NCBI GenBank assembly: GCA_021531385.1
Contig: JAFBIR010000001.1
Location: 62,001-126,000, forward strand
Length of the DNA: 64,000 bases
Direction: 5' to 3'
Origin: Parabacteroides distasonis
GTDB taxonomy: Bacteria > Bacteroidota > Bacteroidia > Bacteroidales > Tannerellaceae
Shown: positions 45,172-53,142 of the stretch, in pieces
Layout of the letters: the number at the start of each line of letters is the position of its first letter
Position numbering within the stretch: the first letter of the stretch is position 1
Translations under genes and position numbers: made by a program
The notes under the pieces: generated by a model
What the model was told of the DNA's origin: nothing
Databases searched by the model: none
Seen by the model: the letters and a program-made list of their open reading frames with translations, nothing else

Positions 45172-46409
45172 TCGAACAAAAGCATCGTTGGAAACAACGT
45201 TACCTGCTCTATGGTTTGGGCGGTGTGGCCCTGATGGCCCTGCTGATCTGGGGATTTGCGGGCAGCGGATCGAACGTGCAGCGGGTGTCGGCGGAGCAAC
45301 TCACGATCAGCAGCGTCACGCAGGGAGAGTTCAACGATTATGTACGGCTCAACGGCACAGTTGTCCCTATCCAAGTGGTACAGATTTCGCCCGAGGAGGG
45401 AGGCATCGTGCAAGAGCGTGTGGTCGAGGAGGGACAACGGGTGAAGCGGGGAGAGGTGATCCTGCGCTTGGCCAACAGCAGCCTCGATCTGCAGATCCTC
45501 AACGCCGAGGCGGAGTTAGCGGAGAAGCAGAACCTGCTGCGCAACACGCAGGTGGCGATGCAGCAAGACCGGCTCAACAACGAGACGGAGAGTGCGACCT
45601 TGGCGATGGACGTGCGGCGTAAGCAGCGGGCCTATCAGCAGAACGAGCGACTTTACCAAGAGAAGCTGATCGCCCGGGAGACCTATGAGCAGAGCCGGGA
45701 GGATTACGAGTTGGCACAGCGGAAACAGGCGTTGGTCACCGAGCGACTGCGGCAGGACAGCCTCTACCGCTCCGTGCAGATGGAGCAGATGGAGGACAAC
45801 CTCAACAACATGCGCCGAAATGTGTTGCTCATTCGTGACCGCAAAGGGAAATTAGAGGTGCGCTCCACGATCGACGGCGAATTGGGACTGCTCGACGTGG
45901 AGTTGGGACAGAGCATCAGCGCCGGGCAGAAGATCGGCCAGATCAACGATCTCAGCGATTTCAAGATCGAGGCGCAGATCGACGAGCACTACATCGACCG
46001 GGTGCGGGAGGGGCTGCCTGCCACCTTCGAGCGGGACGGTAAGCGCTATGCCTTGCGGGTGCGCAAGGTCTATCCGGAGGTGCGCGAGGGTAAGTTCCGC
46101 ACGGCCTTCACCTTCGAGTCGGCCCATCCGGAGACGATCCGCTCCGGCCAGACCTATTACCTGAACCTCGAACTGGGGCAGCCCACGCAGGCGGTGCTGA
46201 TCCCGCGGGGCACCTTCTTCCAGGCAACAGGTGGCCAATGGATCTTCGTGGTGGATCAGCAGAGCGGACGTGCCTACCGCCGTACCATCAAGATCGGTCG
46301 CCAGAATCCGCAATACTTCGAGGTGGAGGAGGGGTTAGAGCCGGGCGAGCAGGTCATCACCAGTGGCTACGAAGCCTTCAAGGAACGGGAGGAGTTGATT
46401 TTAAATTAG
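45159..46409 (+). CDS. HlyD/MacA-family periplasmic adaptor
   Basis: 416 aa with one N-terminal TM (about 21-38), lipoyl halves (NGTVVPIQVVQISPEEGG and IDGELGLLDVELGQSIS), a long coiled-coil hairpin of about 120 residues, and a beta-barrel (GLPATFERDGKRYAL). It joins the ABC transporter in the inner membrane to the TolC-type channel. An AAAGGAG-like ribosome site lies before its ATG inside the previous gene. Confidence 0.92.
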   Translation: MDRIIEQKHRWKQRYLLYGLGGVALMALLIWGFAGSGSNVQRVSAEQLTISSVTQGEFNDYVRLNGTVVPIQVVQISPEEGGIVQERVVEEGQRVKRGEVILRLANSSLDLQILNAEAELAEKQNLLRNTQVAMQQDRLNNETESATLAMDVRRKQRAYQQNERLYQEKLIARETYEQSREDYELAQRKQALVTERLRQDSLYRSVQMEQMEDNLNNMRRNVLLIRDRKGKLEVRSTIDGELGLLDVELGQSISAGQKIGQINDLSDFKIEAQIDEHYIDRVREGLPATFERDGKRYALRVRKVYPEVREGKFRTAFTFESAHPETIRSGQTYYLNLELGQPTQAVLIPRGTFFQATGGQWIFVVDQQSGRAYRRTIKIGRQNPQYFEVEEGLEPGEQVITSGYEAFKEREELILN

Positions 46410-46455
46410 GAATGTGGAGTTAGGAATGAGGAATTAGGATTCCCCATGTATGTAG

Positions 46456-46476
46456 GGACGCACGGTTCGTGCGTCC
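46456..46476. repeat. dispersed palindrome GGACGCACG-GTT-CGTGCGTCC
   Basis: A perfect 9-bp inverted pair with a 3-bp loop inside the 126-bp gap between adaptor and ATPase genes. A copy of the AGGAATGAGGAATTAGG repeat lies just upstream (46410-46440). It is typical of Bacteroidetes palindromic intergenic repeats. Confidence 0.7.
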
Positions 46477-46535
46477 GCCGAGATTACAAGGGGTAAACGA
46501 AAAATGAATGTACAATATATATAAGGTAAAAAACG

Positions 46536-47210
46536 ATGATCAAAATTGAGGAATTAACGAAGATCTTCCGGACGGAAGCGGTAGAGACAACGGCCCTGAA
46601 TGGGGTCAGTTTGGAGGTGAAGGATGGTGAGTTCGTCGCCATCATGGGGCCTTCGGGTTGCGGCAAATCTACGCTGCTGAGCATCCTCGGCCTATTGGAC
46701 AACCCGACATCGGGCAACTACTATTTAGACGGCGAGGAGGTGGGGCACCTGAAAGAGCGGGCACGCACCAACTATCGCAAGGGACGCATTGGCTTCGTCT
46801 TCCAGAGCTTCAACCTGATTGATGAGCTGACGGTGGAGGAGAATGTCGATCTGCAATTGAAATACCTCGACGTGCCCAAGGCGGAGCGCAAGGAGCGGGT
46901 ATTGGAGATCCTGCGCAAGGTGAGCCTCAGCCAGCGGGCGAAGCACTATCCGCAGCAGCTCTCCGGTGGTCAGCAACAGCGGGTGGCCATTGCCCGGGCG
47001 GTGGTGGGCCGACCGAAGCTGATCCTTGCCGACGAGCCGACCGGCAACCTCGACTCGAAGAACAGCGAGGAGGTGATGACGTTGCTGAGCCAATTGAATG
47101 CCGAGGGCACCACCATCGTCATGGTGACGCACTCACAGCACGATGCTACCTATGCGAACCGAGTGATCAACCTCTTGGATGGGGCTATTGTCGATAACAC
47201 AATCTTGTAA
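46536..47210 (+). CDS. MacB/LolD-type ABC transporter ATPase
   Basis: 224 aa. Walker [10 protein letters not shown] (38-46), Q-loop VFQSFN, signature LSGGQ (142-146), Walker [10 protein letters not shown] (163-170) and H-loop near VTHSQH. It powers the permease that starts 5 bp after it. The whole belongs to the TolC-HlyD-ABC efflux operon. Confidence 0.95.
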   Translation: MIKIEELTKIFRTEAVETTALNGVSLEVKDGEFVAIMGPSGCGKSTLLSILGLLDNPTSGNYYLDGEEVGHLKERARTNYRKGRIGFVFQSFNLIDELTVEENVDLQLKYLDVPKAERKERVLEILRKVSLSQRAKHYPQQLSGGQQQRVAIARAVVGRPKLILADEPTGNLDSKNSEEVMTLLSQLNAEGTTIVMVTHSQHDATYANRVINLLDGAIVDNTIL

Positions 47211-47215
47211 GCACG

Positions 47216-49552
47216 ATGAAAAGTTATTTGGTTTTTCTTTCACGTAACAAGCTCTACACGCTGATAGAGCTGTTTGGGCTTTCGGTGGCCTTGGGGTTTA
47301 TCCTGTTGTTGGCCTCCTATGCCCGCTCGGAATATACGGTCGGCACTCGTTTCGCCAATGCGCATCAGGTCTATGCCATCGGCAGCGGCGACTCCTATGG
47401 CATGACCTTGGGCACGGCAGAGGAGTTTTTCCCTACAGTGGCTGAGATCGACAGCTGGGCCCGACTCGTCGATTGTGAGGATCAGGATGTGCTGGTTGCG
47501 GGCGACTATTTCTCCACCTATGTCCGGTCGGTCGATGCCCGCTTCTTTGCGCTCTTCCCTTATGAAGTGATCAGTGGCGACCCGCAACAGGCACTGTTGG
47601 ATGAACACAATGCGGTGCTGACCGCCTCCTTCGCCAGCAAGGTGTTTGGCACAGCGGATCCGATCGGGCAGACACTCCGCATGGGGGAGCAGCTCTACAC
47701 GGTGGCGGCGGTCGTGGCCGATGGCGGACCGAAAGATCTGCTGCTGCCCTGCGACCTCTATGTAAACATGCGCTTTGCGGAGCCCTTGCTGCAACGCATG
47801 GATAACTTCGGGAGTACGCAAACCTTCGTGACCCTGCATGAGGGGGCGGATCCGGCAGTGGTGGCGAAGAAGTTGCTGAAGCAATATAGGACCTATTGGG
47901 ACTATTATAGGGAGGTCGGCGATGGCAACACCTTCCTTTGGGGCTCCACGCTGACCCCCACGGACGAGATCTATTTCTCCGATTTCCAGATTTATAATAG
48001 CTATCGTCAAGGCGATCGGGCGCAGGTCAACCTGCTGTTGGCATTGGCTTTGGTGCTGCTGCTCTCGGCCCTGTTCAACTACATCAACTTGACGGTCGCC
48101 CTTACGGGAAAACGGATGAAGGAGATGGCTACCCGCCGGTTGTTGGGCGACAGCACGCAGGCGGTGATGGGTCGCTACATCGCCGAGGCTTTGCTCTTCA
48201 CCTTGGGTTGCTTCGGGGTGGGCTTAGGGGTCGCATGGTTTTGTGTTCCCTTCTTCAACCGGATGCTATCCACTGAGATTCAGCTGCTGACAGACCCCTT
48301 GGTGGGGTTGGTGGCCGTGGCGCTTTGGATCGTTATCTCGTTGGTGTCGGGGTTGATCTCCGTCTCCTTCCTGCTGCGCTTCAAGCCGCTCGACGTGATG
48401 AAGGGAGCCTTCCGCTTCCAGAGCAAGTTGGTGCTGAGCCGGGTGTTCATCGTGGTGCAGTGCGTGATCAGTACCTGCCTCATGGCGATGGCCGGCACCA
48501 TGTGGCTACAGTTTCATCATTTGGCCATGCGGCCGACCGGCTATCAGACGGCTGATCTGATCAAGATCTGGACCTTCTCCTTGGGCTATCGGAACCACGA
48601 GTGGCAACAGCTGTTGGCGGATCGCCTCAGGGCCTTGCCGCAGGTGGAGGCAGTCGGCATGGGGGTTAACCTGCCTTCGGCTGTGGGGCATAACGGCGTG
48701 CATGAAGAGGGGGTAGAGTCTATGTCATATCTTCGCTATGCGCAGATGGACACCACCTGCTTCCGGCTGTTGGGCTTTCAGATCGTGGAGCGTTACGAGG
48801 AGTTGCAAGCCGGGAAATGCTGGATCGACGAAGATACCCAGCAGCGTTATGGGGTGAATCGCGAGCACGCCTATATCGGTGGCACGGCGGCAACGCCGGA
48901 ATATCCGGTGTGTGGCATCGTGCGCAATTACCGCAGTGGAACCGCCTTGTGGGAATTTTCCGAAGATAGCCACAATGCGATCTACATCCTTGAGCCGGGC
49001 AAGGCAGCCCTTCAGTTGGTGAAGATCCGTGGCGATCGCTCGGAGGCGATGCAGGCAGTGAAGGCCGTCTGCCTGCAAACAACGAAGGAGCTATTGGGGA
49101 TGCCGAAGGAGCTACCCGCCACCTACATCGAGGATGAGCTGAACGATGCGTTGACCGGCACCCGCAACACCATGCTGTTGGTTATCTGCTTCATGGTGAT
49201 CGCTACGCTGATCTCGATGCTCGGCCTTTTGGCCATGTCCATCTACTACACCGAACAGCAACGTAAGCGGATTGCGATCTGTCGGGTGATGGGGGCCAGC
49301 GTGCGGGCATCGCTCTGGCAGCTCTCGAAAGGTTTCTTGCTGATGACACTTGTGGCTATCGGGATCTCCATGCCACTCAGCGTAAAGGCCATGCAATACT
49401 ACCTGCAAGATTTCAGCTATCGCATCGCCTTCCCCTGGTGGATCCTCCTCGCTGCCGCCCTGCTCTCCTTGGTGGTCGCCTTCCTCTCCATCTTCGGCCA
49501 AGCCCTGCGCACCGCCCTCCGCAATCCAATCGAGAGCATCCGGACGGAGTGA
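47216..49552 (+). CDS. FtsX/MacB-family ABC permease (long form)
   Basis: 778 aa. TM near 18-36, a large MacB_PCD-like periplasmic domain (about 45-260), three TMs near 280-395 (FtsX), then a fourth group and a second periplasmic region (MGVNLPSAVGHNG, YIGGTAATPEYPVCGIV), and final TMs with the FtsX signature (ICRVMGASVRASLWQL). This duplicated form is frequent in Bacteroidetes efflux operons. It is the terminal gene, followed by a palindromic terminator. The substrate is probably an antimicrobial or peptide; unknown. Confidence 0.93.
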   Translation: MKSYLVFLSRNKLYTLIELFGLSVALGFILLLASYARSEYTVGTRFANAHQVYAIGSGDSYGMTLGTAEEFFPTVAEIDSWARLVDCEDQDVLVAGDYFSTYVRSVDARFFALFPYEVISGDPQQALLDEHNAVLTASFASKVFGTADPIGQTLRMGEQLYTVAAVVADGGPKDLLLPCDLYVNMRFAEPLLQRMDNFGSTQTFVTLHEGADPAVVAKKLLKQYRTYWDYYREVGDGNTFLWGSTLTPTDEIYFSDFQIYNSYRQGDRAQVNLLLALALVLLLSALFNYINLTVALTGKRMKEMATRRLLGDSTQAVMGRYIAEALLFTLGCFGVGLGVAWFCVPFFNRMLSTEIQLLTDPLVGLVAVALWIVISLVSGLISVSFLLRFKPLDVMKGAFRFQSKLVLSRVFIVVQCVISTCLMAMAGTMWLQFHHLAMRPTGYQTADLIKIWTFSLGYRNHEWQQLLADRLRALPQVEAVGMGVNLPSAVGHNGVHEEGVESMSYLRYAQMDTTCFRLLGFQIVERYEELQAGKCWIDEDTQQRYGVNREHAYIGGTAATPEYPVCGIVRNYRSGTALWEFSEDSHNAIYILEPGKAALQLVKIRGDRSEAMQAVKAVCLQTTKELLGMPKELPATYIEDELNDALTGTRNTMLLVICFMVIATLISMLGLLAMSIYYTEQQRKRIAICRVMGASVRASLWQLSKGFLLMTLVAIGISMPLSVKAMQYYLQDFSYRIAFPWWILLAAALLSLVVAFLSIFGQALRTALRNPIESIRTE

Positions 49553-49574
49553 TTTTTTTACCTACCCAAAAAAA

Positions 49575-49602
49575 GTAGAGACGTAGCGCGCTACGTCTCT
49601 AC
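49575..49602. terminator. perfect 28-bp palindrome after the efflux operon
   Basis: The half-site GTAGAGACGTAGCG and its exact complement. It lies between convergent genes, so it is likely a bidirectional terminator. It is related to the dispersed repeats of this genus. Confidence 0.75.
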
Positions 49603-49632
49603 AATAAATGGGACGACGACAAAAGCCGTCAA

Positions 49633-50439
49633 TCAAACCACATCCGGATTCTCGGGTTCAGGTTCCGGCTCGGGCTCTGGCTCGGGGATCGTTCCATCCC
49701 CCGCAGCGGCGGAACCACCCGTTCCGCGACGGTTGATGGTAGCGGCATAGACCGTCACGACACCGTTCAACTCGTCGATAAATGCGTTGATCGCTTCCGA
49801 GGGCAGGGCGATCGCGTATGCGTTAACCACTTGCACGATACTTTGGTAGGTGCCGTTCACGGCATTCACCACATCGGCGGTCTTCACGCTGGTTTGAGCT
49901 TGGCGATCGCTGGCCTCCACCACTTTAGCCGCTAAGGATGTGTTGAACTGCTCGTTGGCTGTGCGCAACCCCTCCACCTCGCTTTCCAAGCCCAAGGTTT
50001 TCAGCGCCGCTTGCATCTCCGTCTCCTCCAGCACTTTCAGCATACCATTCACCTCGGCGGTCTGCTTGGCATACTGATGCTTGTTGATGTTGGCGTAAGG
50101 AGCGAGCCGATCCAGCAACAGGAAGGCTGCCTTGCGTTTCTCCTCGATAGGGTTGTACTGATGCGCACGGGCCACGCCATTGATCACACTGTTGTAGCCG
50201 TCGCGCGTCTTGTCATCCTCCCGCAGGTAGCGCGTAGCGGTGTAGGTGGTCGAACGGTTGACGATCGAGGCCAGTTGCGCCTGCTCTTTCACGTAATTCT
50301 CCGCCAACGTCTCTACATGCAATGCCGCGGGTGTGTACTTCACGATCAATGCGTTCACTTTCTCATGGAAGTCGCAGCTTCCACCGGTCGTCAGTTGTGT
50401 CAACGAGAACGACAGGATTTGTTTCGCTGTTGTTGCCAT
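49633..50439 (-). CDS. second DUF6261-like cytosolic protein with Pro-Glu tail
   Basis: 268 aa from the ATG at 50439 (MATTAKQIL). No signal or TM. Largely helical with conserved-looking blocks (FHEKVNALIVKYTPAAL, LREDDKTRDGYNSVI, KRKAAFLLLDRLAPYANIN), a Gly/Ala linker and a tail ending EPEPEPEPENPDVV. The tail is shared with the gene at 16782-17621, although the bodies differ much. Function unknown. A minisatellite (50525-50830) lies between it and its likely promoter at 50917, so the repeat may be inside the 5' leader. Confidence 0.7.
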   Translation of the reverse strand: MATTAKQILSFSLTQLTTGGSCDFHEKVNALIVKYTPAALHVETLAENYVKEQAQLASIVNRSTTYTATRYLREDDKTRDGYNSVINGVARAHQYNPIEEKRKAAFLLLDRLAPYANINKHQYAKQTAEVNGMLKVLEETEMQAALKTLGLESEVEGLRTANEQFNTSLAAKVVEASDRQAQTSVKTADVVNAVNGTYQSIVQVVNAYAIALPSEAINAFIDELNGVVTVYAATINRRGTGGSAAAGDGTIPEPEPEPEPEPENPDVV

Positions 50440-50524
50440 AGCATTTAATTTAAAGAGTGAATAAAAAATCTCGCTGCGCATCCGCTTGGAAGGGGTTTGA
50501 CGACTGCCGCCGGCGGGTAAAGCG

Positions 50525-50830
50525 CCTTGGAACCGGTTTTTTGACCTCCTCCGGCCGTCGCCGCCCTTTGGAACCGCTTTTTAGGCCTTCTCCGGCCGGA
50601 AATGCCCCTTGGAAGAGGTTCCAACCCTTGGCGCTGACCGTCGCGATGCCTTGGAAGCGGTTCCACGCCCCGGTGCGGCCGTCGTGACGCCTTGGAAGCA
50701 GTTCCCTGCCTTGCCGCTGGCCGTCGGTGCGCCGTGGAAGCACTTTCAACCCTTGCCACCCGTTGCGCAATCCCAGAAAAAACGTCCAAACGCTCCGATC
50801 AGTTTTTTTTGACACCATGGAAGCCGTTCC
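50525..50830. repeat. 41-42-bp GC-rich minisatellite
   Basis: The CCTTGGAA-type motif recurs at 50525, 50566, 50607, 50649, 50690 and 50732 (intervals 41, 41, 42, 41, 42), with a further degenerate unit near 50815. Units contain GCGGTTCC and GGCCGTCG blocks. The period is not a multiple of three, so this is not protein-coding. It fills most of the gap 50440-51218 with the leader repeat. Confidence 0.85.
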
Positions 50831-50916
50831 ACGCCTATTTCCCGGCTGCGCCACGCCTCACGCAAGATCTTTGGCGGTGCCGCCGCCTCCCTCCGCACGG
50901 ATGCTCGCAGTTGCCA

Positions 50917-50924
50917 CAAATATA
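50917..50924 (-). promoter_or_regulatory. -7 box candidate of the second DUF6261-like gene
   Basis: Perfect TATATTTG on the - strand. If used, the leader is about 470 nt and includes the 41-bp minisatellite. The -33 TTG at 50940-50942 is spaced 15 bp, which is short. Confidence 0.4.
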
Positions 50925-50978
50925 GTCATTTCTTAGCAGCAACGATATGGACAAGGTGAAAAGATCTGTCATCAACAG

Positions 50979-51172
50979 GCATTTGAAGAATTTCGGCCTA
51001 AGCTGGTGAGCGTAAAGCGAAGCGAGAGAGGCGAGCGATCAGAAGATCTGCTGTTTGAGCGAAGCGAGTTTCAGATCTTCAGCGAGCCGAAGGAGCGGAG
51101 TAGCGAAGCAGGTTCAGCCTTGAACTTTTGGTTACTTTTCTTTCAAGAGAAAAGTAACAATAACAAGAAAAA
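50979..51172 (+). repeat. 194-bp dispersed leader repeat, copy A
   Basis: This stretch is matched, as its reverse complement, by 62094-62287 with high identity. Both copies lie directly upstream of, and point toward, a gene (here the TlpA-like gene; there the SDR gene). It ends with a hairpin GTTACTTTTCTTTCAAGAGA (51131-51150) closed by AAAGTAAC. It contains an open frame that runs into the downstream gene (SERSE- and FERSEF-like). I regard this as a non-coding leader or mobile regulatory repeat. The -7 box TATCTTTG (51179-51186) lies just after it. Confidence 0.85.
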
Positions 51173-51218
51173 GAAAACTATCTTTGCCGCCAATAAACAC
51201 TTTAAAGCAAAAAGAAAG

Positions 51219-52205
51219 ATGAAAGGATTAGGCGTAGCGCTATTAGCATCGTTGCTGTTAGCGATGGGATGCCAAGAGGCACCCAAGGGATATGTGATCA
51301 AGGGCGAAGTAGCCGACATGCCGACAGGGAAAGTCTTCCTGAAGGTATTTCGCAATAAAATGTTTTTCGATGTCGATACCGCCGAGGTGAAAGAGGGCAA
51401 GTTCACCTTCGAGGGAACCGTCGAGCAGCCGTTGCTCTATGGATTGGCTACGGAGGAGATGGATTGGCCGGCGCAGCTCTTCTTGGAGAACGTGCCGATG
51501 GAGGTATCCATGACGAAGGAGGGCGAGTCGTTGAGCGTGAAAGGCTCCGTGGTGAACGACCTGTTCTTGGGGAATGCCGAGAAGGTGTTCGCCCCGGGCT
51601 TCAGCATCGACAGCTTGGTGAGCCAATACCCCGACAATCCGGCGGCCGCCTTCTACCTCTATCGTTACTTCACCTATCAGTTGCCGTTGGATCAGCTGAA
51701 GGCCACCCGTGCGAAACTGGCTCCGGCATTGGCTTCGTCGCCCTACGTGCAGGATTTGGATGCCATCATCGCCCGCTTAGAGAAGGTGCAGATCGGCCAG
51801 GTAGCACCCGACTTCTCCTTGCCCGACACGGCTGGTGTTTCCGTTTCCTTGGCTGATTTCCGAGGGAAATATGTGCTGCTCGACTTCTGGGCCTCTTGGT
51901 GCCCGCCTTGCCGCCGCGAGAACCCGAACGTGGTGAAGGCCTACGAAGAGAACAAGGACAAGAACTTCACGATCATCGGTATCTCGTTGGATAACAACCG
52001 GGAGAAATGGTTGAAGGGTATCGCCGACGATCACCTGACCTGGACGCACCTCTCCGACTTGAAATACTGGGATTCGGAGATTCCCGCGCTCTACGGCGTG
52101 CGTGCCATCCCCTCCAACATGCTGCTTGATCCCAATGGCGTGATCATCGCCAAGGACATCCGCGAGGAGGCATTGCACGAGACACTACGTGAGGTGCTGA
52201 AGTAA
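51219..52205 (+). CDS. TlpA/ResA-like thiol-disulfide lipoprotein
   Basis: 328 aa from the ATG at 51219, right before a lipoprotein signal (LLAMGC). An N-terminal DUF4369-like domain (YVIKGEVADMPTGKVFLK) precedes an AhpC-TSA/thioredoxin domain with redox motif CPPC (WASWCPPCRRENP) and a cis-Pro loop AIPSNM. These proteins reduce disulfides in the cell envelope. The open frame upstream to 51006 is the leader repeat and is not part of the gene. Monocistronic. Confidence 0.92.
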   Translation: MKGLGVALLASLLLAMGCQEAPKGYVIKGEVADMPTGKVFLKVFRNKMFFDVDTAEVKEGKFTFEGTVEQPLLYGLATEEMDWPAQLFLENVPMEVSMTKEGESLSVKGSVVNDLFLGNAEKVFAPGFSIDSLVSQYPDNPAAAFYLYRYFTYQLPLDQLKATRAKLAPALASSPYVQDLDAIIARLEKVQIGQVAPDFSLPDTAGVSVSLADFRGKYVLLDFWASWCPPCRRENPNVVKAYEENKDKNFTIIGISLDNNREKWLKGIADDHLTWTHLSDLKYWDSEIPALYGVRAIPSNMLLDPNGVIIAKDIREEALHETLREVLK

Positions 52206-52227
52206 ACCCACTATCCTTTAAGGAATA

Positions 52228-52277
52228 CCCCATACTTTTGTTCTCAACCCCATGGTTGCTGGGCATGAAGTATGGGG
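52228..52277. terminator. bidirectional hairpin between TlpA-like and PP2C-like genes
   Basis: Arms CCCCATACTT (52228-52237) and AAGTATGGGG (52268-52277) are perfect, with an inner AACCCC/GGTT pairing. They are placed between two convergent genes. Confidence 0.8.
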
Positions 52278-52287
52278 TTAGTACTTT

Positions 52288-53142
52288 CTAACGACTCTTT
52301 TTGCCTTTAGGTGCTGGAAAAGGGTGATTGGCGAGCCGTATATACGCCACCGAATAATCATCGTGTGCGATCAGACCTCTTCGAAGCAAACTGCGCAAAT
52401 GACGCTGGAAGTTAATGGGCGCCCCCATGCTATTCAGTAATTTTCCCAATACCTTTGTCTCGAATAGGTGTTTGGGAATGGACAGAGCCGCCCGCATGTA
52501 GTTCTCATTCTTGGAATGACGAGCCATCGCCTCCTCCCATTCTGCGGCAAATAGATCCAGATGCTCCACCTCATACATCATCATCAGATAATGCGCCAAG
52601 GCATCACTTGCCACAAACAAGATGGAATCGGCATCCGTCTCAAACGTACCGCAACGAAAGCCCTCTTTCCGCAACTCATCCTTGCAGTTGATCAGGTAAG
52701 GGGGATTGTCAAAATCAGCCAATCGGCTGAATGAATGTTCCAAACGATGTGTTCGCCTGTTATAATGGAACGCCACGCTATCCCCGAAACTCATCCACTG
52801 GCAACGATTGACAGCCGTTTGCCACACCGCCACTAAGGTAGCAAAGGAGCCTTCGTCGTAAAACTTATCCAAAGAGAGACCTCCTAACTGCTGGGCATCC
52901 TGCTCACACTGGTTATAGAACGGTTCCCAAATGGATTCAATCCAGCCATCCAACGCCTCTGCGCTACCGATGGGGGTATCGGGCAAATGGTCTAACAGGT
53001 AACGAGACCAACGCTCGGCAAACAAGCCTCCACCTCCGGCTCCATCTGAGACGGCAATGAGACCGGGACGAGCCAAGACCGCATCCTCGTTGATGCAGCC
53101 TGGCTCGAACTTTCCTATCGTAATCGCACCCTGCTGCTTCAT
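52288..53142 (-). CDS. PP2C-type protein phosphatase
   Basis: 284 aa. PP2C metal and fold motifs are in order: NEDA with D20, VSDGAGGGG with D33, FGDS at 119-122, FVASDALAHYL with D180, and IAHDDYS with D261/D262. No TM. It dephosphorylates Ser/Thr phosphoproteins in the cytoplasm. Its start overlaps the VWA gene's stop by 4 bp, so it is coupled to the kinase/NADAR-like/DarT-VWA/PP2C cassette as the last gene. It probably reverses the kinase's action on the VWA protein or others; this is inference from TerY-P triads. Confidence 0.88.
   Translation of the reverse strand: MKQQGAITIGKFEPGCINEDAVLARPGLIAVSDGAGGGGLFAERWSRYLLDHLPDTPIGSAEALDGWIESIWEPFYNQCEQDAQQLGGLSLDKFYDEGSFATLVAVWQTAVNRCQWMSFGDSVAFHYNRRTHRLEHSFSRLADFDNPPYLINCKDELRKEGFRCGTFETDADSILFVASDALAHYLMMMYEVEHLDLFAAEWEEAMARHSKNENYMRAALSIPKHLFETKVLGKLLNSMGAPINFQRHLRSLLRRGLIAHDDYSVAYIRLANHPFPAPKGKKSR

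Noticed and set aside
47240-48010. - strand open frame of 256 codons
   Set aside because: Antisense to the ABC permease; no start context and no recognisable domain.
51006-51218. N-terminal extension of the TlpA-like gene
   Set aside because: The extension is the dispersed leader repeat, also found before an unrelated gene; the true start at 51219 precedes a lipoprotein signal.
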